In this document: in pieces, positions 8,205 through 17,444 of the stretch
How positions within the stretch are numbered: the first letter of the stretch is position 1
Layout: each line of letters begins with the position of its first letter
Origin: Actinomycetota bacterium
GTDB taxonomy: Bacteria; Actinomycetota; Acidimicrobiia; IMCC26256; PALSA-610
Length of the DNA: 46,256 nt
Direction of reading: 5' to 3'
Assembly: GCA_003134555.1 (NCBI GenBank)
Contig: PLBO01000154.1
Location: 173,585 to 219,840, forward strand
Made by a program: the position numbers and the translations under genes
The notes under the pieces: generated by a model
Seen by the model: only the letters and a program-made list of their open reading frames with translations
Databases searched by the model: none
What the model was told of the DNA's origin: nothing

Positions 8205-8816
8205 TTAAGTGATCGTGTAATTCGTGCCAGGTGCGAGCGACACAGTGGCCGTGCTCAGGCTCACGCCTTCCGTAAGACAGCCGCCGCCATTCGGACTGTT
8301 CACTGTCGTCGAGCTTGTCGTCTTGCCCACGAACACGGTCCCGCTCGTGAACTTGCCCGAGATCGAGCTCGAAGTCACCGTCGCGTACGTCACGGCGAGC
8401 TTCGCTCCCGCTGATGTCTGTCCGTTGTTCCACTTGACCGACCCGCTCGCGGTACCAGGCTTCGAATACGAGATGAGCTGTCCGCAGTTCAGCTTGTCGG
8501 TCTCGTTGGCGAGCACGGTGAGAACTCCGCTCGTGATCCCCGACGTTCCCGTGCAGCCCGAGAGCGTGCCCTTTGCGGTGAGAGTGTGGGCCACGCTGAC
8601 CGTAGGCGACACTGGTGGCGACAACGTCAGCGTCCCGGTGAGTGACGTGCACGTCAACGCGGTTGCCGCACCCCGAGGCAACGTCGTCGGCGACGAAGCC
8701 GACGTGGTCGACGCCGCCGGTGCGGAACTCTTGGACGAGGAGCTACTCGAACACGCCGGCAGGAACGCCGCCATCGCGATCACCGCGGCGGTCGTGACAA
8801 CAAGACGTCGGCGCAC
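8205..8816 (-). CDS. Secreted Ser/Thr-rich lipoprotein, function unknown
   Basis: A 203-residue protein with a lipoprotein signal peptide starting VRRRLVVTTAAV and a lipobox ending LPAC, followed by a Ser-rich tether (SSSSSSKSSAPAAS). The mature part has three widely spaced Cys and many beta-strand-like Thr/Ser/Val stretches, suggesting a disulfide-stabilised beta-rich domain. GGAGG sits 8 nt before the GTG at 8816; the open frame continues to 9011 but would bury the signal peptide. It is divergent from the DUF1918 gene. I do not recognise a named domain. Confidence 0.75.
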   Translation of the reverse strand: MRRRLVVTTAAVIAMAAFLPACSSSSSSKSSAPAASTTSASSPTTLPRGAATALTCTSLTGTLTLSPPVSPTVSVAHTLTAKGTLSGCTGTSGITSGVLTVLANETDKLNCGQLISYSKPGTASGSVKWNNGQTSAGAKLAVTYATVTSSSISGKFTSGTVFVGKTTSSTTVNSPNGGGCLTEGVSLSTATVSLAPGTNYTIT

Positions 8817-9001
8817 GCGCGTGACCTCCGAACCCGGCGAAGATTGGCCGCGCACCCTACATCGCGATCGGCACTTCTGTTTTGACCTTCTACCCGAAGC
8901 CGTGTCGAACGTCGGCGATTCTCGGGACCTCCGCCCCTGCCGCGCGCGCCGCAATGGGCCGACGCTGTTACCAGGCAGTGCATGATCAAGGAGCGACGAC
9001 T

Positions 9002-9196
9002 GTGAAAGCACAAGTTGGTGACGAGATCATTGTCGATGGTCCGCACTTCGGCGATCTACCCAAGAAGGCCGAGGTACTCGAAGTGCGACAAGGCGGCGGC
9101 GTCGAGCACTACCAGGTCCGCTGGGACGACGGCCACGAAGGCATGTTCTACCCGGGGACCGACGCACATAGCGTGCACCCGGGCCGGCGAACCTAA
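9002..9196 (+). CDS. DUF1918 small protein
   Basis: A 64-residue protein matching the DUF1918 pattern: VKAQVGDEIIVDGPHFGD at the start, then YQVRWDDGHEGMFYPG and the ending DAHSVHPG. It folds as a small SH3-like barrel; function is unknown, though such genes often lie beside stress genes in actinobacteria. The GTG start is supported by AAGGAG 8 nt upstream. Only 3 nt separate it from the following PPOX gene, so the two are surely one transcript. Confidence 0.85.
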   Translation: MKAQVGDEIIVDGPHFGDLPKKAEVLEVRQGGGVEHYQVRWDDGHEGMFYPGTDAHSVHPGRRT

Positions 9197-9199
9197 CTC

Positions 9200-9640
9200 A
9201 TGACTGACGGTCGCCTGGAGCCGCTCTCGCACGACACTTGCTTGCGTCTGCTGCGCGAGGGAACTGTCGGCCGGATCGCGTTCGTCGTCGACGGCGATCC
9301 GATCATTCTCCCGGTGAACTATCGACTCGTCGAACCATCCTCAGGGCCCATCCTCGCGATGCGAACCCGACCCGGCACCGTGATCGATCACGCGCCGAAC
9401 ACTGTCGCGTTCGAGATCGACTCCATCGATACCGTCCAGCATCAAGGCTGGTCGGTACTCGTTCGAGGCGAGCTTCTCCATGCGACCCCTACGTCCGCTG
9501 AGTTTCGAGAGCTCTACGACCCCGAATCATGGGTCGCCGATCGCGAGTCCTGGCTTCTCATCGAGCCGTCGGTCATCAGCGGCCGGGAGCTCCACGGCGC
9601 GGAGTCCGTTTGGCCGTTCCACCCCGGCGAGTACCTCTGA
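9200..9640 (+). CDS. Pyridoxamine 5'-phosphate oxidase-like flavin-binding protein
   Basis: A 146-residue PPOX split-barrel protein. LREGTVGRIAFVVDGDPIIL and PVNYRL are the usual first strands, and GPILAMRTRPGTVIDHAP and VAFEIDSID contribute the flavin- or F420-binding groove. Members bind FMN or F420 and are rarely true pyridoxamine oxidases. Cotranscribed with the DUF1918 gene, and next to a universal stress protein, a neighbourhood that recalls dormancy or stress loci in mycobacteria, although I find no matching operator. Confidence 0.85.
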   Translation: MTDGRLEPLSHDTCLRLLREGTVGRIAFVVDGDPIILPVNYRLVEPSSGPILAMRTRPGTVIDHAPNTVAFEIDSIDTVQHQGWSVLVRGELLHATPTSAEFRELYDPESWVADRESWLLIEPSVISGRELHGAESVWPFHPGEYL

Positions 9641-9666
9641 ATCGCGCGTCGAACTCGACCGGACTT

Positions 9667-10461
9667 TCAAGCTCTGAGGATCGGGCGGCGACTCTCTGCA
9701 TCGTCCAGAGCGAAGAGCGCCACGGGGATGGATCCTCGCTCGAGCATCTCTCTCACGAGCCGGCCGTGACCCGCGGAGAGGTCTCGATGCCACGCCAGCA
9801 CGACGAGGTCGACATCGAGTTCACGTATCGCCTCGCGTAAGGATTCCGCGGCGTCGCCGACCCGCATCTCGAAACGGATCAGAGTTGGATCCGTGAGGAG
9901 GCCGCTCGCGACGCGGATCCTCAGCTCGTCCTCGAACGCGTCCGCCTCGAGAACTGGGCTGTCGGCGAACGGAGGAAGCCCGGCGCTCTCGATGACATGC
10001 AGCGCGATCACCTCGGGAAGGGGACGACCGCCCAGGTGATCCAGCAGACGTCGGAGTCCGGCGCTCTCCCCGTCCCCCTCGACCGCTACGAGAACGCGGC
10101 GCAGCGGTCGATCCGCGGCATCCGGCGGGACGACCACGATCGTGCCCTCGAGTGACTCCACGACGTCCAACGCGATGTGACCGGCGGGAGCGGCGCCCTC
10201 GGGACGATCGCGCGAGCCGATAACGAGCGCGATCGCATCACGCTCGCGCACCGCCGAACCCAGCCCCGCCACGATGTCGCCGGTCCGAACGCTCACAGGC
10301 ACTTGCGCCGCGTCCGCGATCGCCGCAACCGCACCGCCGCTGCTTTTGGTCCGGACGTGTACCGCCTCGACCTGGGCGCCGAGGAGGGCGGCCAAGCGCT
10401 TTGCGACGTCGAGAACGACCCGTGCGCCGGAGGATTCGTCGATGGCGGCGATGACGATCAC
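9667..10461 (-). CDS. Universal stress protein, two-domain
   Basis: A 264-residue protein with two UspA-like halves. The first begins MIVIAAIDESSGARVVLDVA; the second begins about residue 120 with RRVLVAVEGDGESAGLRRLL. The second half retains the end pattern DVDLVVLAWHRDLSAGHGR, LVREML and GSIPVALF, close to the ATP-binding GxxGxxG-Ser/Thr motif but with Gly replaced (WHRDLSAGHGRL). ATP binding in that half is therefore uncertain. Its start overlaps the end of the upstream GH65 gene by 4 nt, indicating translational coupling, so this stress protein is made together with a disaccharide phosphorylase. Confidence 0.85.
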   Translation of the reverse strand: MIVIAAIDESSGARVVLDVAKRLAALLGAQVEAVHVRTKSSGGAVAAIADAAQVPVSVRTGDIVAGLGSAVRERDAIALVIGSRDRPEGAAPAGHIALDVVESLEGTIVVVPPDAADRPLRRVLVAVEGDGESAGLRRLLDHLGGRPLPEVIALHVIESAGLPPFADSPVLEADAFEDELRIRVASGLLTDPTLIRFEMRVGDAAESLREAIRELDVDLVVLAWHRDLSAGHGRLVREMLERGSIPVALFALDDAESRRPILRA

Positions 10462-13400
10462 GATGCACCTCGGCGATTGGCGCGCGGCACGCGCGTCTGG
10501 TCCGCATCACATGTGACTTGATGCCCGTCGACGATCAAGACGATCGGGTTCGGCGCAGTCGCCACGATCGCGTCGTGCTCGAGCCGCAGATGCAGCGGGA
10601 CGCCCCGAAACTCGACGCCGAGCTCGAGCGCGGGCCACGCGCCGGGAAGGGACGGGTCGACGACGAGCGCGTCGCCATCGGGTCGCAGCCCCGCAATCCC
10701 GTAGGCGAGCGCTTGCCACAGGCTTCCCATCGCGCCGAGATGCACACCCCCGGCCCCGGTTCGGGAAAGGTCGTTCGTGTCGATTCCGGCGGTGATGCGC
10801 AACATGGCCAGGGCGTCGTCCATACGATCGGCGCGGGCGAAGAGCGCGGCATGGATACCGGGCGACAGGGAGCTGCCGTGCGCGGTGCGCGGTTCGTAGA
10901 AGTCGAGGTTCGCCGCCAAGGATCCCGGCTCGACCTCCTCAGGAAGTAGGTGGTGAAGCATCAAGACGTCGGCTTGCTTCACGATCTGGGCGCTGCGCAC
11001 CTTCTCGGCGCCGAGCAAGAGATCAGCGGTGATCGGCCGACGGGGCGCGACGTCACGGATGAGCAACGGTTCCAGGTCGAAGAAGCCCGCGAACTCCTCG
11101 TAGACACCGGTAGCCGGGTCGAAACCGTCGACCAGGGCGTCGGCGAGATGCTGCCAAGTCTGCAGCTCTTCGGCGTTTACCGCGTTGTCATCAATCGCCG
11201 CAGCCGCGCTGACTGCGCGCCGAAGGTTCCAGCGGGCGAGCACGTTCGTGAACGCGTTGTCGTCGACTGGTTCGTGATACTCGTCGGGTCCGATCACGCC
11301 ATAGAGATGCGCGCGACCCGAGCGGTCGAGGCGGATACGCGACGCCCAGAAGCGCGCGGTCTCGACGAGAATCCGGCGGCCGCAACCCGCGGCGAACTCC
11401 TGATCGCCCGTCCAGTCGATATAGCAGCACGCCGCCCACGCGACATCGCCGACGATGTGAATCTCGGCCTCGCCGGTGCGGATGGGCGCGACACGACCGC
11501 TTTGATCACGTCCGGAATGAGGGGTGACATCGAATCCGCTGGCCGCCGATTCCCACGGGAACCGCGCGCCTCGGTGACCTTCGGCTTGTGCGGTGGCGAG
11601 CGCCGCCGGGAGCCGATTGCAGCGGTATTCGAGCATCGCTCTCGCCGCCGGTGGGTTCGTCGCGGCGAGGAACGGGAGCACGAAGAGATCCGCGTCCCAG
11701 AACACGTGACCGCGATACGCGTGGCCGGAGATACCCCGAGCGCCGACTGCCGCCTCACCGTTTTCGGCGACCGACGCCATCAGATGAAAGAGCGCCAACC
11801 GGACTTCCAATTGGAGTTGCTCATCGCCCTCGATGCGGACATCGGCGCGTTCCCAACGGCGCGACCACTCACGTCGGTGTTCGGCCAACAACACGTCGTG
11901 CCCCTCCGCGCGTGCTCGCTCGAGGTTCGCGACGGCGCGATCCGGCTGGGCTCCCGAGTCGCTCACGACATAAGCAGCGATCCGGTCGAGACGCCCGCCG
12001 TCACGTTCCTGCCAGGCCGCGGCCGTGATCGAACCACCAGTCCCGCGCGCCGCCATCCATTCGTACCCGTCGACGGACCCGGTCTCCACCGCTCCATCCG
12101 GAGGCACGAGCGCGTCCGAGTCCTCCGGCGGATCGACATCAGCTCGCAACACTGCGACGCCCGGCCGCGCCAGGGAAGAGAATCGCACCGATTGCACTCG
12201 GGCCGGCCCGATCACATCTTCACCGAGCACTCCCGTCCGCAGATCGAGCACCCGCCTCACCCGATCGTCGGGCGCGAGCGCGCCCCGCAACGCAGCCCAA
12301 CGGGGTCCCGCGAGGAGATCGGTGAGCGGTCCGTCGCCGTCGTAGACGCCGGCCGCGACCAGTTCGGGCCGCGCCGCCGGGTGGGTGAACAGTGGCGCAC
12401 CGTTGGTGCCGATCACGCCATCGGCGATCGTCAGGAGCGCCTCCTTCGACCGCCCGGCATCGGCATCGAACGCGTCGACGGTTAGCGCCCATCCATCCCG
12501 CGCGACGACGCGCGGAAGGTCCGCGCGTCGTCGCAGTTGATCGTGGAGTACCGCGAGGAAGCGCGGAGGTCCGCCCGGGAGGTGCACGACCGGTTCGGGT
12601 ACGCCGTTGGGTTCGATCCCGACCGAGAAGGCGACCGTGTTCACGGCGTCGGCGACGATCATGAACGAGTCGCTGCCCTGCATTCCGCCGACGGGACCGA
12701 ACTCGTCGCCGCCGATCACTACCTGCTCGGTCCCGATGCCGTCCGCCCAGAGCTCGGCGAAGACGCAAACTGCGGAATCAGCTTTGTCCGTGAGCCCGAT
12801 CTCGACGTGCTTGGCGTCGCTCGTGACACGCGGATCGACGAGGCCCGCGTGACGCGCGATGTCGGTTGCAAGCGTGGCCACCTCCGACAGATTCGCAAAG
12901 CCCGACGCGTGCAATCGTTGCTCGACGGCGGCGAGCAACCGATCGATCTCAGCCTTGGGCGGATCCGCCCATTCCGGCAGCGGGATCAGGTCGATCTTCC
13001 GTCGGTTCAACCGCTGCGACACGATGCGAGTCTCGAGCCCGCGCGCCGCAAGTTGGGCGACGGTCTGTTCCGCGGCGCGGGTGAGGGCCGCGTCCTCTTC
13101 GGTCGTCGCCTCGCGTCGCGCGAGGAGCCGGGGACCGTCGCCACCGACCTCGAAGAGCTCCGAGCCGCGATTGAGCGCCAGCAGGAGGCGGCCGGGCCCG
13201 GACGGCCGCGCCAGGAGTTGACCATCAACGTTCTCGAGGTGAGTACCGCTCACGATCGCGACATCCACGCCGCGTGCGCACAGTGCCTCGACGACGTCGC
13301 GAACGTCGCTCGCGTCTGCGTCGCGACCGGTAACGGCCGTACCGTCCCAATCGAACATCACCGCCTCGAAGCGACGCGCGAGCGATACCGGCAGCTCGAC

Positions 13401-13469
13401 GTCGTCCGTTATCACGGAGCCCCTCTGTAGCTGAGGACGGATCGGGCGTGGACGAGACGACGACGCCAC
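10458..13469 (-). CDS. HAD phosphatase fused to GH65 glycoside phosphorylase
   Basis: A 1003-residue fusion. Residues about 35-260 form a HAD domain: FDWDGTAV (nucleophile Asp40, Asp42), VSGTH, a Lys in NRRKIDLIP and the acidic GGDEFGPVGG. The rest is GH65: catalytic Glu in GPDEYHEPVDDNAFTN near residue 727, and the phosphate-contacting KQADVLML and HGSSLSPG. It should phosphorolyse an alpha-linked disaccharide (trehalose or kojibiose type) or its phosphate to a sugar 1-phosphate, with the HAD part acting as a phosphatase or phosphoglucomutase-like unit. GTG at 13469 is the far start; a GTG at 13415 follows GAGGGG and may be the true one. Coupled to the downstream stress protein. Confidence 0.9.
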   Translation of the reverse strand: MASSSRPRPIRPQLQRGSVITDDVELPVSLARRFEAVMFDWDGTAVTGRDADASDVRDVVEALCARGVDVAIVSGTHLENVDGQLLARPSGPGRLLLALNRGSELFEVGGDGPRLLARREATTEEDAALTRAAEQTVAQLAARGLETRIVSQRLNRRKIDLIPLPEWADPPKAEIDRLLAAVEQRLHASGFANLSEVATLATDIARHAGLVDPRVTSDAKHVEIGLTDKADSAVCVFAELWADGIGTEQVVIGGDEFGPVGGMQGSDSFMIVADAVNTVAFSVGIEPNGVPEPVVHLPGGPPRFLAVLHDQLRRRADLPRVVARDGWALTVDAFDADAGRSKEALLTIADGVIGTNGAPLFTHPAARPELVAAGVYDGDGPLTDLLAGPRWAALRGALAPDDRVRRVLDLRTGVLGEDVIGPARVQSVRFSSLARPGVAVLRADVDPPEDSDALVPPDGAVETGSVDGYEWMAARGTGGSITAAAWQERDGGRLDRIAAYVVSDSGAQPDRAVANLERARAEGHDVLLAEHRREWSRRWERADVRIEGDEQLQLEVRLALFHLMASVAENGEAAVGARGISGHAYRGHVFWDADLFVLPFLAATNPPAARAMLEYRCNRLPAALATAQAEGHRGARFPWESAASGFDVTPHSGRDQSGRVAPIRTGEAEIHIVGDVAWAACCYIDWTGDQEFAAGCGRRILVETARFWASRIRLDRSGRAHLYGVIGPDEYHEPVDDNAFTNVLARWNLRRAVSAAAAIDDNAVNAEELQTWQHLADALVDGFDPATGVYEEFAGFFDLEPLLIRDVAPRRPITADLLLGAEKVRSAQIVKQADVLMLHHLLPEEVEPGSLAANLDFYEPRTAHGSSLSPGIHAALFARADRMDDALAMLRITAGIDTNDLSRTGAGGVHLGAMGSLWQALAYGIAGLRPDGDALVVDPSLPGAWPALELGVEFRGVPLHLRLEHDAIVATAPNPIVLIVDGHQVTCDADQTRVPRANRRGAS

Positions 13470-13707
13470 GTGGTCGCTGACTCGCGAACTCCCGTCGTAT
13501 CGAGATTGACCGTACCCGGTTCCGGCTGTACTCCTGCGGCTCGCGTACTCGGTGCGCGGTGTACCGTTCCCGGCAGCACGGCACCCATCGTTTACTCAGC
13601 CCAACCGTCGTTGCCAGTGGTCACTACATGACCTCGCTCATTCATCGCCACGACCGTCGCCACGTCGCGAATATCAATCCGTCCCGCCCGCTCGTCGTCC
13701 CCGCCGC

Positions 13708-14451
13708 ATGACCGCGGCCTGGCACGCGCACGACATCGGCAGAGCCGAACCCCGCGTTCCACTGATGGGCGCTCGCAGCACTCGACTGCTTCTCGCTGCT
13801 GCACCGTTGCTCTTGTACTTCGCCGCGCTCCGGCCCCGGCTGCTCCGCTGGGGCGCAAGCCGCCAAGAAGACCACGATCGCCTTCCTGGTGACGATCTGG
13901 TCCGAGCGCGTTGGCAGACCACTCGCGGTATCAACATCTCCGCGCCGCGGCGTGAGGTGTGGCCGTGGCTGGTTCAAATGGGGTACGGCCGGGGCGGTTG
14001 GTACAGCTACGACTGGATCGAACGTCGAGTCGGTGCCGGAGATTTCGCGGAAGGGGGCTCGGCGAAACGCGTGGTTCCCGAACTGCAACAACTCGCGGTC
14101 GGCGATACCGTGCCACTGAGCCCGAATGGCGGCCTGACCGTAGCGGTGCTCGACCCACCGAACGCGCTGGTCCTGCACTACCGCATGAACGCGTTCACCG
14201 CGACGCCGGCTCACGAAGGCGATCGCGCGGTGCTCGACTGGACCTGGACATTCGCGCTCTTCCCTGCGCACGAAGACTCGTCTCGCCTTCTCGTTCGCGT
14301 TCGCGCGGACTATCGGCCGCGGTGGCTGTTCGCCTTCATACCGCTCGTGCTCGAACCCGTGCACCTCCTCATGGAACGCAAGATGCTGCGGACAATCCAA
14401 ACGTCCGCTCACGGAGACCCCACGCTCCCCCGCCGACCAGGCGTTTCGTGA
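13708..14451 (+). CDS. SRPBCC-fold membrane-anchored protein
   Basis: A 247-residue protein with one N-terminal membrane helix (LLLAAAPLLLYFAAL) and a START/SRPBCC-like domain: INISAPRREVWPWLVQMGYG, then RGGWYSYDWIERRVGAGD and the C-terminal helix region. The WPWLVQMG...GWYSYDW pattern is shared by a large actinobacterial group annotated as polyketide cyclase or SRPBCC proteins, with no proven reaction; they likely bind a hydrophobic ligand. No strong ribosome binding site precedes the ATG at 13708; another ATG at 13765 is possible. The last codons and the bases after them are part of a short sequence repeated at 26062. Confidence 0.75.
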   Translation: MTAAWHAHDIGRAEPRVPLMGARSTRLLLAAAPLLLYFAALRPRLLRWGASRQEDHDRLPGDDLVRARWQTTRGINISAPRREVWPWLVQMGYGRGGWYSYDWIERRVGAGDFAEGGSAKRVVPELQQLAVGDTVPLSPNGGLTVAVLDPPNALVLHYRMNAFTATPAHEGDRAVLDWTWTFALFPAHEDSSRLLVRVRADYRPRWLFAFIPLVLEPVHLLMERKMLRTIQTSAHGDPTLPRRPGVS

Positions 14452-14455
14452 GGGG
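14421..14455 (+). repeat. Short dispersed repeat, copy 1
   Basis: Bases 14421-14442 are identical to 26062-26083 and the match continues with three substitutions to 14455. It covers the end of the SRPBCC gene. Read one frame away from that gene it encodes RSPADQAFREGL. Confidence 0.6.
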
Positions 14456-14608
14456 CTCGTGGCGGAAGGTCCACTGGTCGGGCAGGATGCGCTACCACGG
14501 ACGCCGGGGCGCCCGGTGGTGGGAACGCTTTTCCTCGTTGGCCGCGTCGACCATCCTTGTTGGTGTCGGGGCAGGTATTCCTCGGACGGTGTAACGGAGG
14601 GGCAGTTC

Positions 14609-16093
14609 ATGTCGATCAGGCGTCGTAATCGTCGCCACGGCCGCGTCGTCGCGGTTCTTCTATGTTTCGTGCTGCCCGCAGCGTGTAGCTCATCGAGCAA
14701 GTCGTCTGGCTCGAGCACGAGTACGACGAGCACGACCACGCATGTCTCGAGCACGTCACGGTCGCCCGAGTCTGCGACGCCGCTAGGTGTGACCTGGATG
14801 CCGGGCTTCATGGCTCCGGGCACTCCCGCCAAGTACAACCAGGTGGGCGTGATCAAGGTCGGGCCGGCCCGCGCGAAGAACGTGTTGGTACTCGAGCCGG
14901 GGACCTCGGCTGGAAGCGCCTACTTCGTACCGCTCGCGAAGTGGATCGTGTCGACGGTCGCGGGCTGGCAGGTCTGGGCCGTCGAGCGTCGGGAGAACTT
15001 GCTTGAGGATCAATCGGTGCTGACGTCTTTCAAGGAGGGCAAGGCGACCGCGACGCAGCTGTACAACTACTACCTCGGCTTCCTCAAGAACCCCAGCATC
15101 AAACACCACTTCCAGCTCATCCCGGACTCGACGGTCGAGTTCGCGAAGCAATGGGGACTGAACGTCGCCATCGAGGATCTGCACCGCGTTATCGGCGCGG
15201 CGAAGGCGCTCGGGGGCAAGGTCGTGCTCGGCGGTCACTCACTCGGAGGTTCGGTGGTCACCGCGTACGCGACATGGGACTTCAACGGCCGCGCGGGCGC
15301 CGATGATCTCGCGGGCTTGGTCTACATCGATGGTGCCAGCGGCCCGAGCGCGATGAGCGCACAGGACGCGACGAACGCGTTGCAGGCACTCGCCGCTCCA
15401 AAGGCTTCGCCTTGGCTGACGTTCGGTGGGATCCCTGCGCCCTTCACCGGCTTGTACAACGGATCCGGCTCGGCGGCCGCGCTCCTCGATCCCAACGAAC
15501 CTTCACTCGGTCAAACCTCGGGACTCTTGCCTAAGAACATCGTTCCCCCGGTTCGAGTCACGAACGTCGGCCAATACGGGTACGCCCTCAACGTCGCCAC
15601 CTCGCCGCCAAGCCTCATCGCGGCGCAAGCGCACCTCGGCACAGGAATCACGACGTCCGGTCCGGTCCACGGCTGGAACGGCACCGGCGCACTCACCCCG
15701 ATCACGCGGTACACGACGATGTTCTCGGGAGCGGGCATGGACAACGTCGACGGCACCGAGTGGTACTTCCCGCAGCGCCTGACCGAAGACACACGCGCAG
15801 TGAACGCCGGGAACGCAAGCCCGGCCCAGAACGTGCTGGGACTTCACGCGACGATGGGTCACAAACTCCCCAAGAACCTCTTGATCGACGCGTTCGGCGC
15901 CGCACTCGGCGGGCCCGAGGTGCCCGCGGCGGCACGCATCCTGGCCACGCAGTCGCAGATACCTTCGCGCAATCTCACCCTTGTCAATCGTCAAACCACC
16001 TACGCGCACAATGACCCGGCCGGTGCGTATCCCCACAACGACTTCTTCGATCAGCTCGTGCCGTTCCTGCAGAAGGTCAGCGCTCAGTCGTAG
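14609..16093 (+). CDS. Alpha/beta-hydrolase lipoprotein
   Basis: A 494-residue secreted enzyme. The signal peptide RVVAVLLCFVLPAAC ends in a lipobox, followed by a long Ser/Thr linker (SSSSKSSGSSTSTTSTTT). The catalytic domain shows an oxyanion region VLVLEPGTSAG and the nucleophile elbow GGHSLGGS near residue 212; a late Asp and His (NDPAGAYPHNDF) may complete the triad. It is probably an esterase or lipase acting outside the membrane; substrate unknown. GGAGGGG is 6 nt before the ATG at 14609, which fixes the start; the open frame runs further up to 14459. Confidence 0.85.
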   Translation: MSIRRRNRRHGRVVAVLLCFVLPAACSSSSKSSGSSTSTTSTTTHVSSTSRSPESATPLGVTWMPGFMAPGTPAKYNQVGVIKVGPARAKNVLVLEPGTSAGSAYFVPLAKWIVSTVAGWQVWAVERRENLLEDQSVLTSFKEGKATATQLYNYYLGFLKNPSIKHHFQLIPDSTVEFAKQWGLNVAIEDLHRVIGAAKALGGKVVLGGHSLGGSVVTAYATWDFNGRAGADDLAGLVYIDGASGPSAMSAQDATNALQALAAPKASPWLTFGGIPAPFTGLYNGSGSAAALLDPNEPSLGQTSGLLPKNIVPPVRVTNVGQYGYALNVATSPPSLIAAQAHLGTGITTSGPVHGWNGTGALTPITRYTTMFSGAGMDNVDGTEWYFPQRLTEDTRAVNAGNASPAQNVLGLHATMGHKLPKNLLIDAFGAALGGPEVPAAARILATQSQIPSRNLTLVNRQTTYAHNDPAGAYPHNDFFDQLVPFLQKVSAQS

Positions 16094-16210
16094 ATCGCGT
16101 CGCAACGCGAGGTCAAGCCGACACGGCGCGGCCGCGTTGATATGGGACGCGTGTTCGGGGATGCCGGGGTACGGTCGGTGAGCCGATGTGAGCTGTGCGG
16201 GAGGTGGGTT

Positions 16211-17269
16211 GTGGGAGATGCGGTGTGGAAGGAACCCGTTCGGGGTGATCTGTTTCCTCGCGAGTACCTCGGCCTGTCGGGTATCGAGCAGCTGCGGTTG
16301 TTTCTTTCTGGGGATGTCGGCGATCCGCCAATCAGTCGTTTGACGGGGATGCATCTCACCGAGGTCGGGATCGGGAGCGCGACATTCGCGATGCCGATCA
16401 GCGGCTGGTTGCAGTCGCCGCAGGGGATCATGACCGTCGGCGCAGTCGCGATCTTGGCTGATGGTCCGCTCGGGTGCGCGATCCAGACAACACTGCCCGC
16501 GGCGACCGGTTACACGACGACGGAGTTGTCGATCAACATGATCCGGCCAGTCCCACGAGAAGGCACGTTGATCGCGCGTGGTCGGCTCGTACACGGTGGT
16601 CGTCAGCTCGGCCTGTCCGAGGTGTTCGTCACCGACGACGCCGGACGCCTGATCGCGCACGGCACCTCTCGCTGCGCGATCTTTCCGCCGAACCCGAACG
16701 TTGGCGCGCCACCCGCCGAGCTGCCCGTCCCCACAGTGGAACACGACCCGTGGACGCCGCCGTTCGCGCGTCCACCAGAAGGTGTTGTGCTCGACGAAGA
16801 GCTCTTTCAGACCCGCAGCGGTCTCGAGATACTGCAAGCGTTCGCGTCAGGCGAGCTCGCGAATCCACCGTCGTCCTGTCTGCTCGGTCAAACCGTGACC
16901 GCTGCAGATGAGGGAACGTGCGCGTTCTCGATGCCGGCGAGCGGCTGGTTGGCATCACCGACGGGCTTCGTCGAAGGTGGCGTGACCGCGTTCCTAGCCG
17001 AGTGCGCGCTGGGAGCCGCAGTACAAACGACGGTGCCCGTTGGCACTGCGATAGCCCCCACCGATCTACGCGTGCAGTTTCTGCGCCCCGTGCCGACGGA
17101 CGGCGCCATGATCACTGCTCGGGGATCCGTCGTACACCGTGGCCGCGGTCTCGCCGCCACCCGAGCCGAGGTCACCGACAGTCGAGGCAAGCTTGTCGCG
17201 CTTGCCAGCGGCGCCACATTGATCCTTCCCGGAAGGCGAGCCGACCTCGACGGCCTCCCGCCCGGCTAG
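16211..17269 (+). CDS. Tandem hotdog (PaaI-like) thioesterase
   Basis: A 352-residue protein built of two similar hotdog domains. Each has the same elements: MHLTEVGIGSATFAMPISGW in the first and CAFSMPASGWLASPTGFVEG in the second, then a long helix (GAVAILADGPLGCAIQTTLP; GVTAFLAECALGAAVQTTVP) and a final strand pair. Such proteins hydrolyse acyl-CoA thioesters, usually aromatic or medium-chain. The helix lacks the common catalytic Asp of PaaI in the first copy (ILADG keeps it) and has Glu in the second. GTG at 16211 follows GGGAGG by 6 nt and is preferred; GTG at 16223 and ATG at 16142 are alternatives. Confidence 0.8.
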   Translation: MGDAVWKEPVRGDLFPREYLGLSGIEQLRLFLSGDVGDPPISRLTGMHLTEVGIGSATFAMPISGWLQSPQGIMTVGAVAILADGPLGCAIQTTLPAATGYTTTELSINMIRPVPREGTLIARGRLVHGGRQLGLSEVFVTDDAGRLIAHGTSRCAIFPPNPNVGAPPAELPVPTVEHDPWTPPFARPPEGVVLDEELFQTRSGLEILQAFASGELANPPSSCLLGQTVTAADEGTCAFSMPASGWLASPTGFVEGGVTAFLAECALGAAVQTTVPVGTAIAPTDLRVQFLRPVPTDGAMITARGSVVHRGRGLAATRAEVTDSRGKLVALASGATLILPGRRADLDGLPPG

Positions 17270-17444
17270 AGCGGACCACCTACCAACGGCCACAACCCAC
17301 GCCCGCGAGCCGACGTACTGGGGCGGTGGGCGTCAGGGATTATGGGACGATGTTCTGGGACACCTTGCATTGCGCTCGGTCGTCGGACGCGCGAGCGGTT
17401 CCTCGCGATCGGCGTTCCTTAGGTGTCGCGAGCCGACCATTGGC

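Noticed and set aside
8817-9001. DosR-type operator before the DUF1918/PPOX pair
   Set aside because: The gene content recalls dormancy regulons, but I see no GGGACT...GTCCC-like palindrome in the promoter region.
10950-12485. 511-codon frame opposite the GH65 domain
   Set aside because: Shadow frame; the minus-strand GH65 catalytic and phosphate motifs are intact.
17270-17444. Strong terminator between convergent thioesterase and macroglobulin genes
   Set aside because: Only a weak 6-bp stem (ACGCCC/GGGCGT) with a long loop and no T-run; not enough to call.
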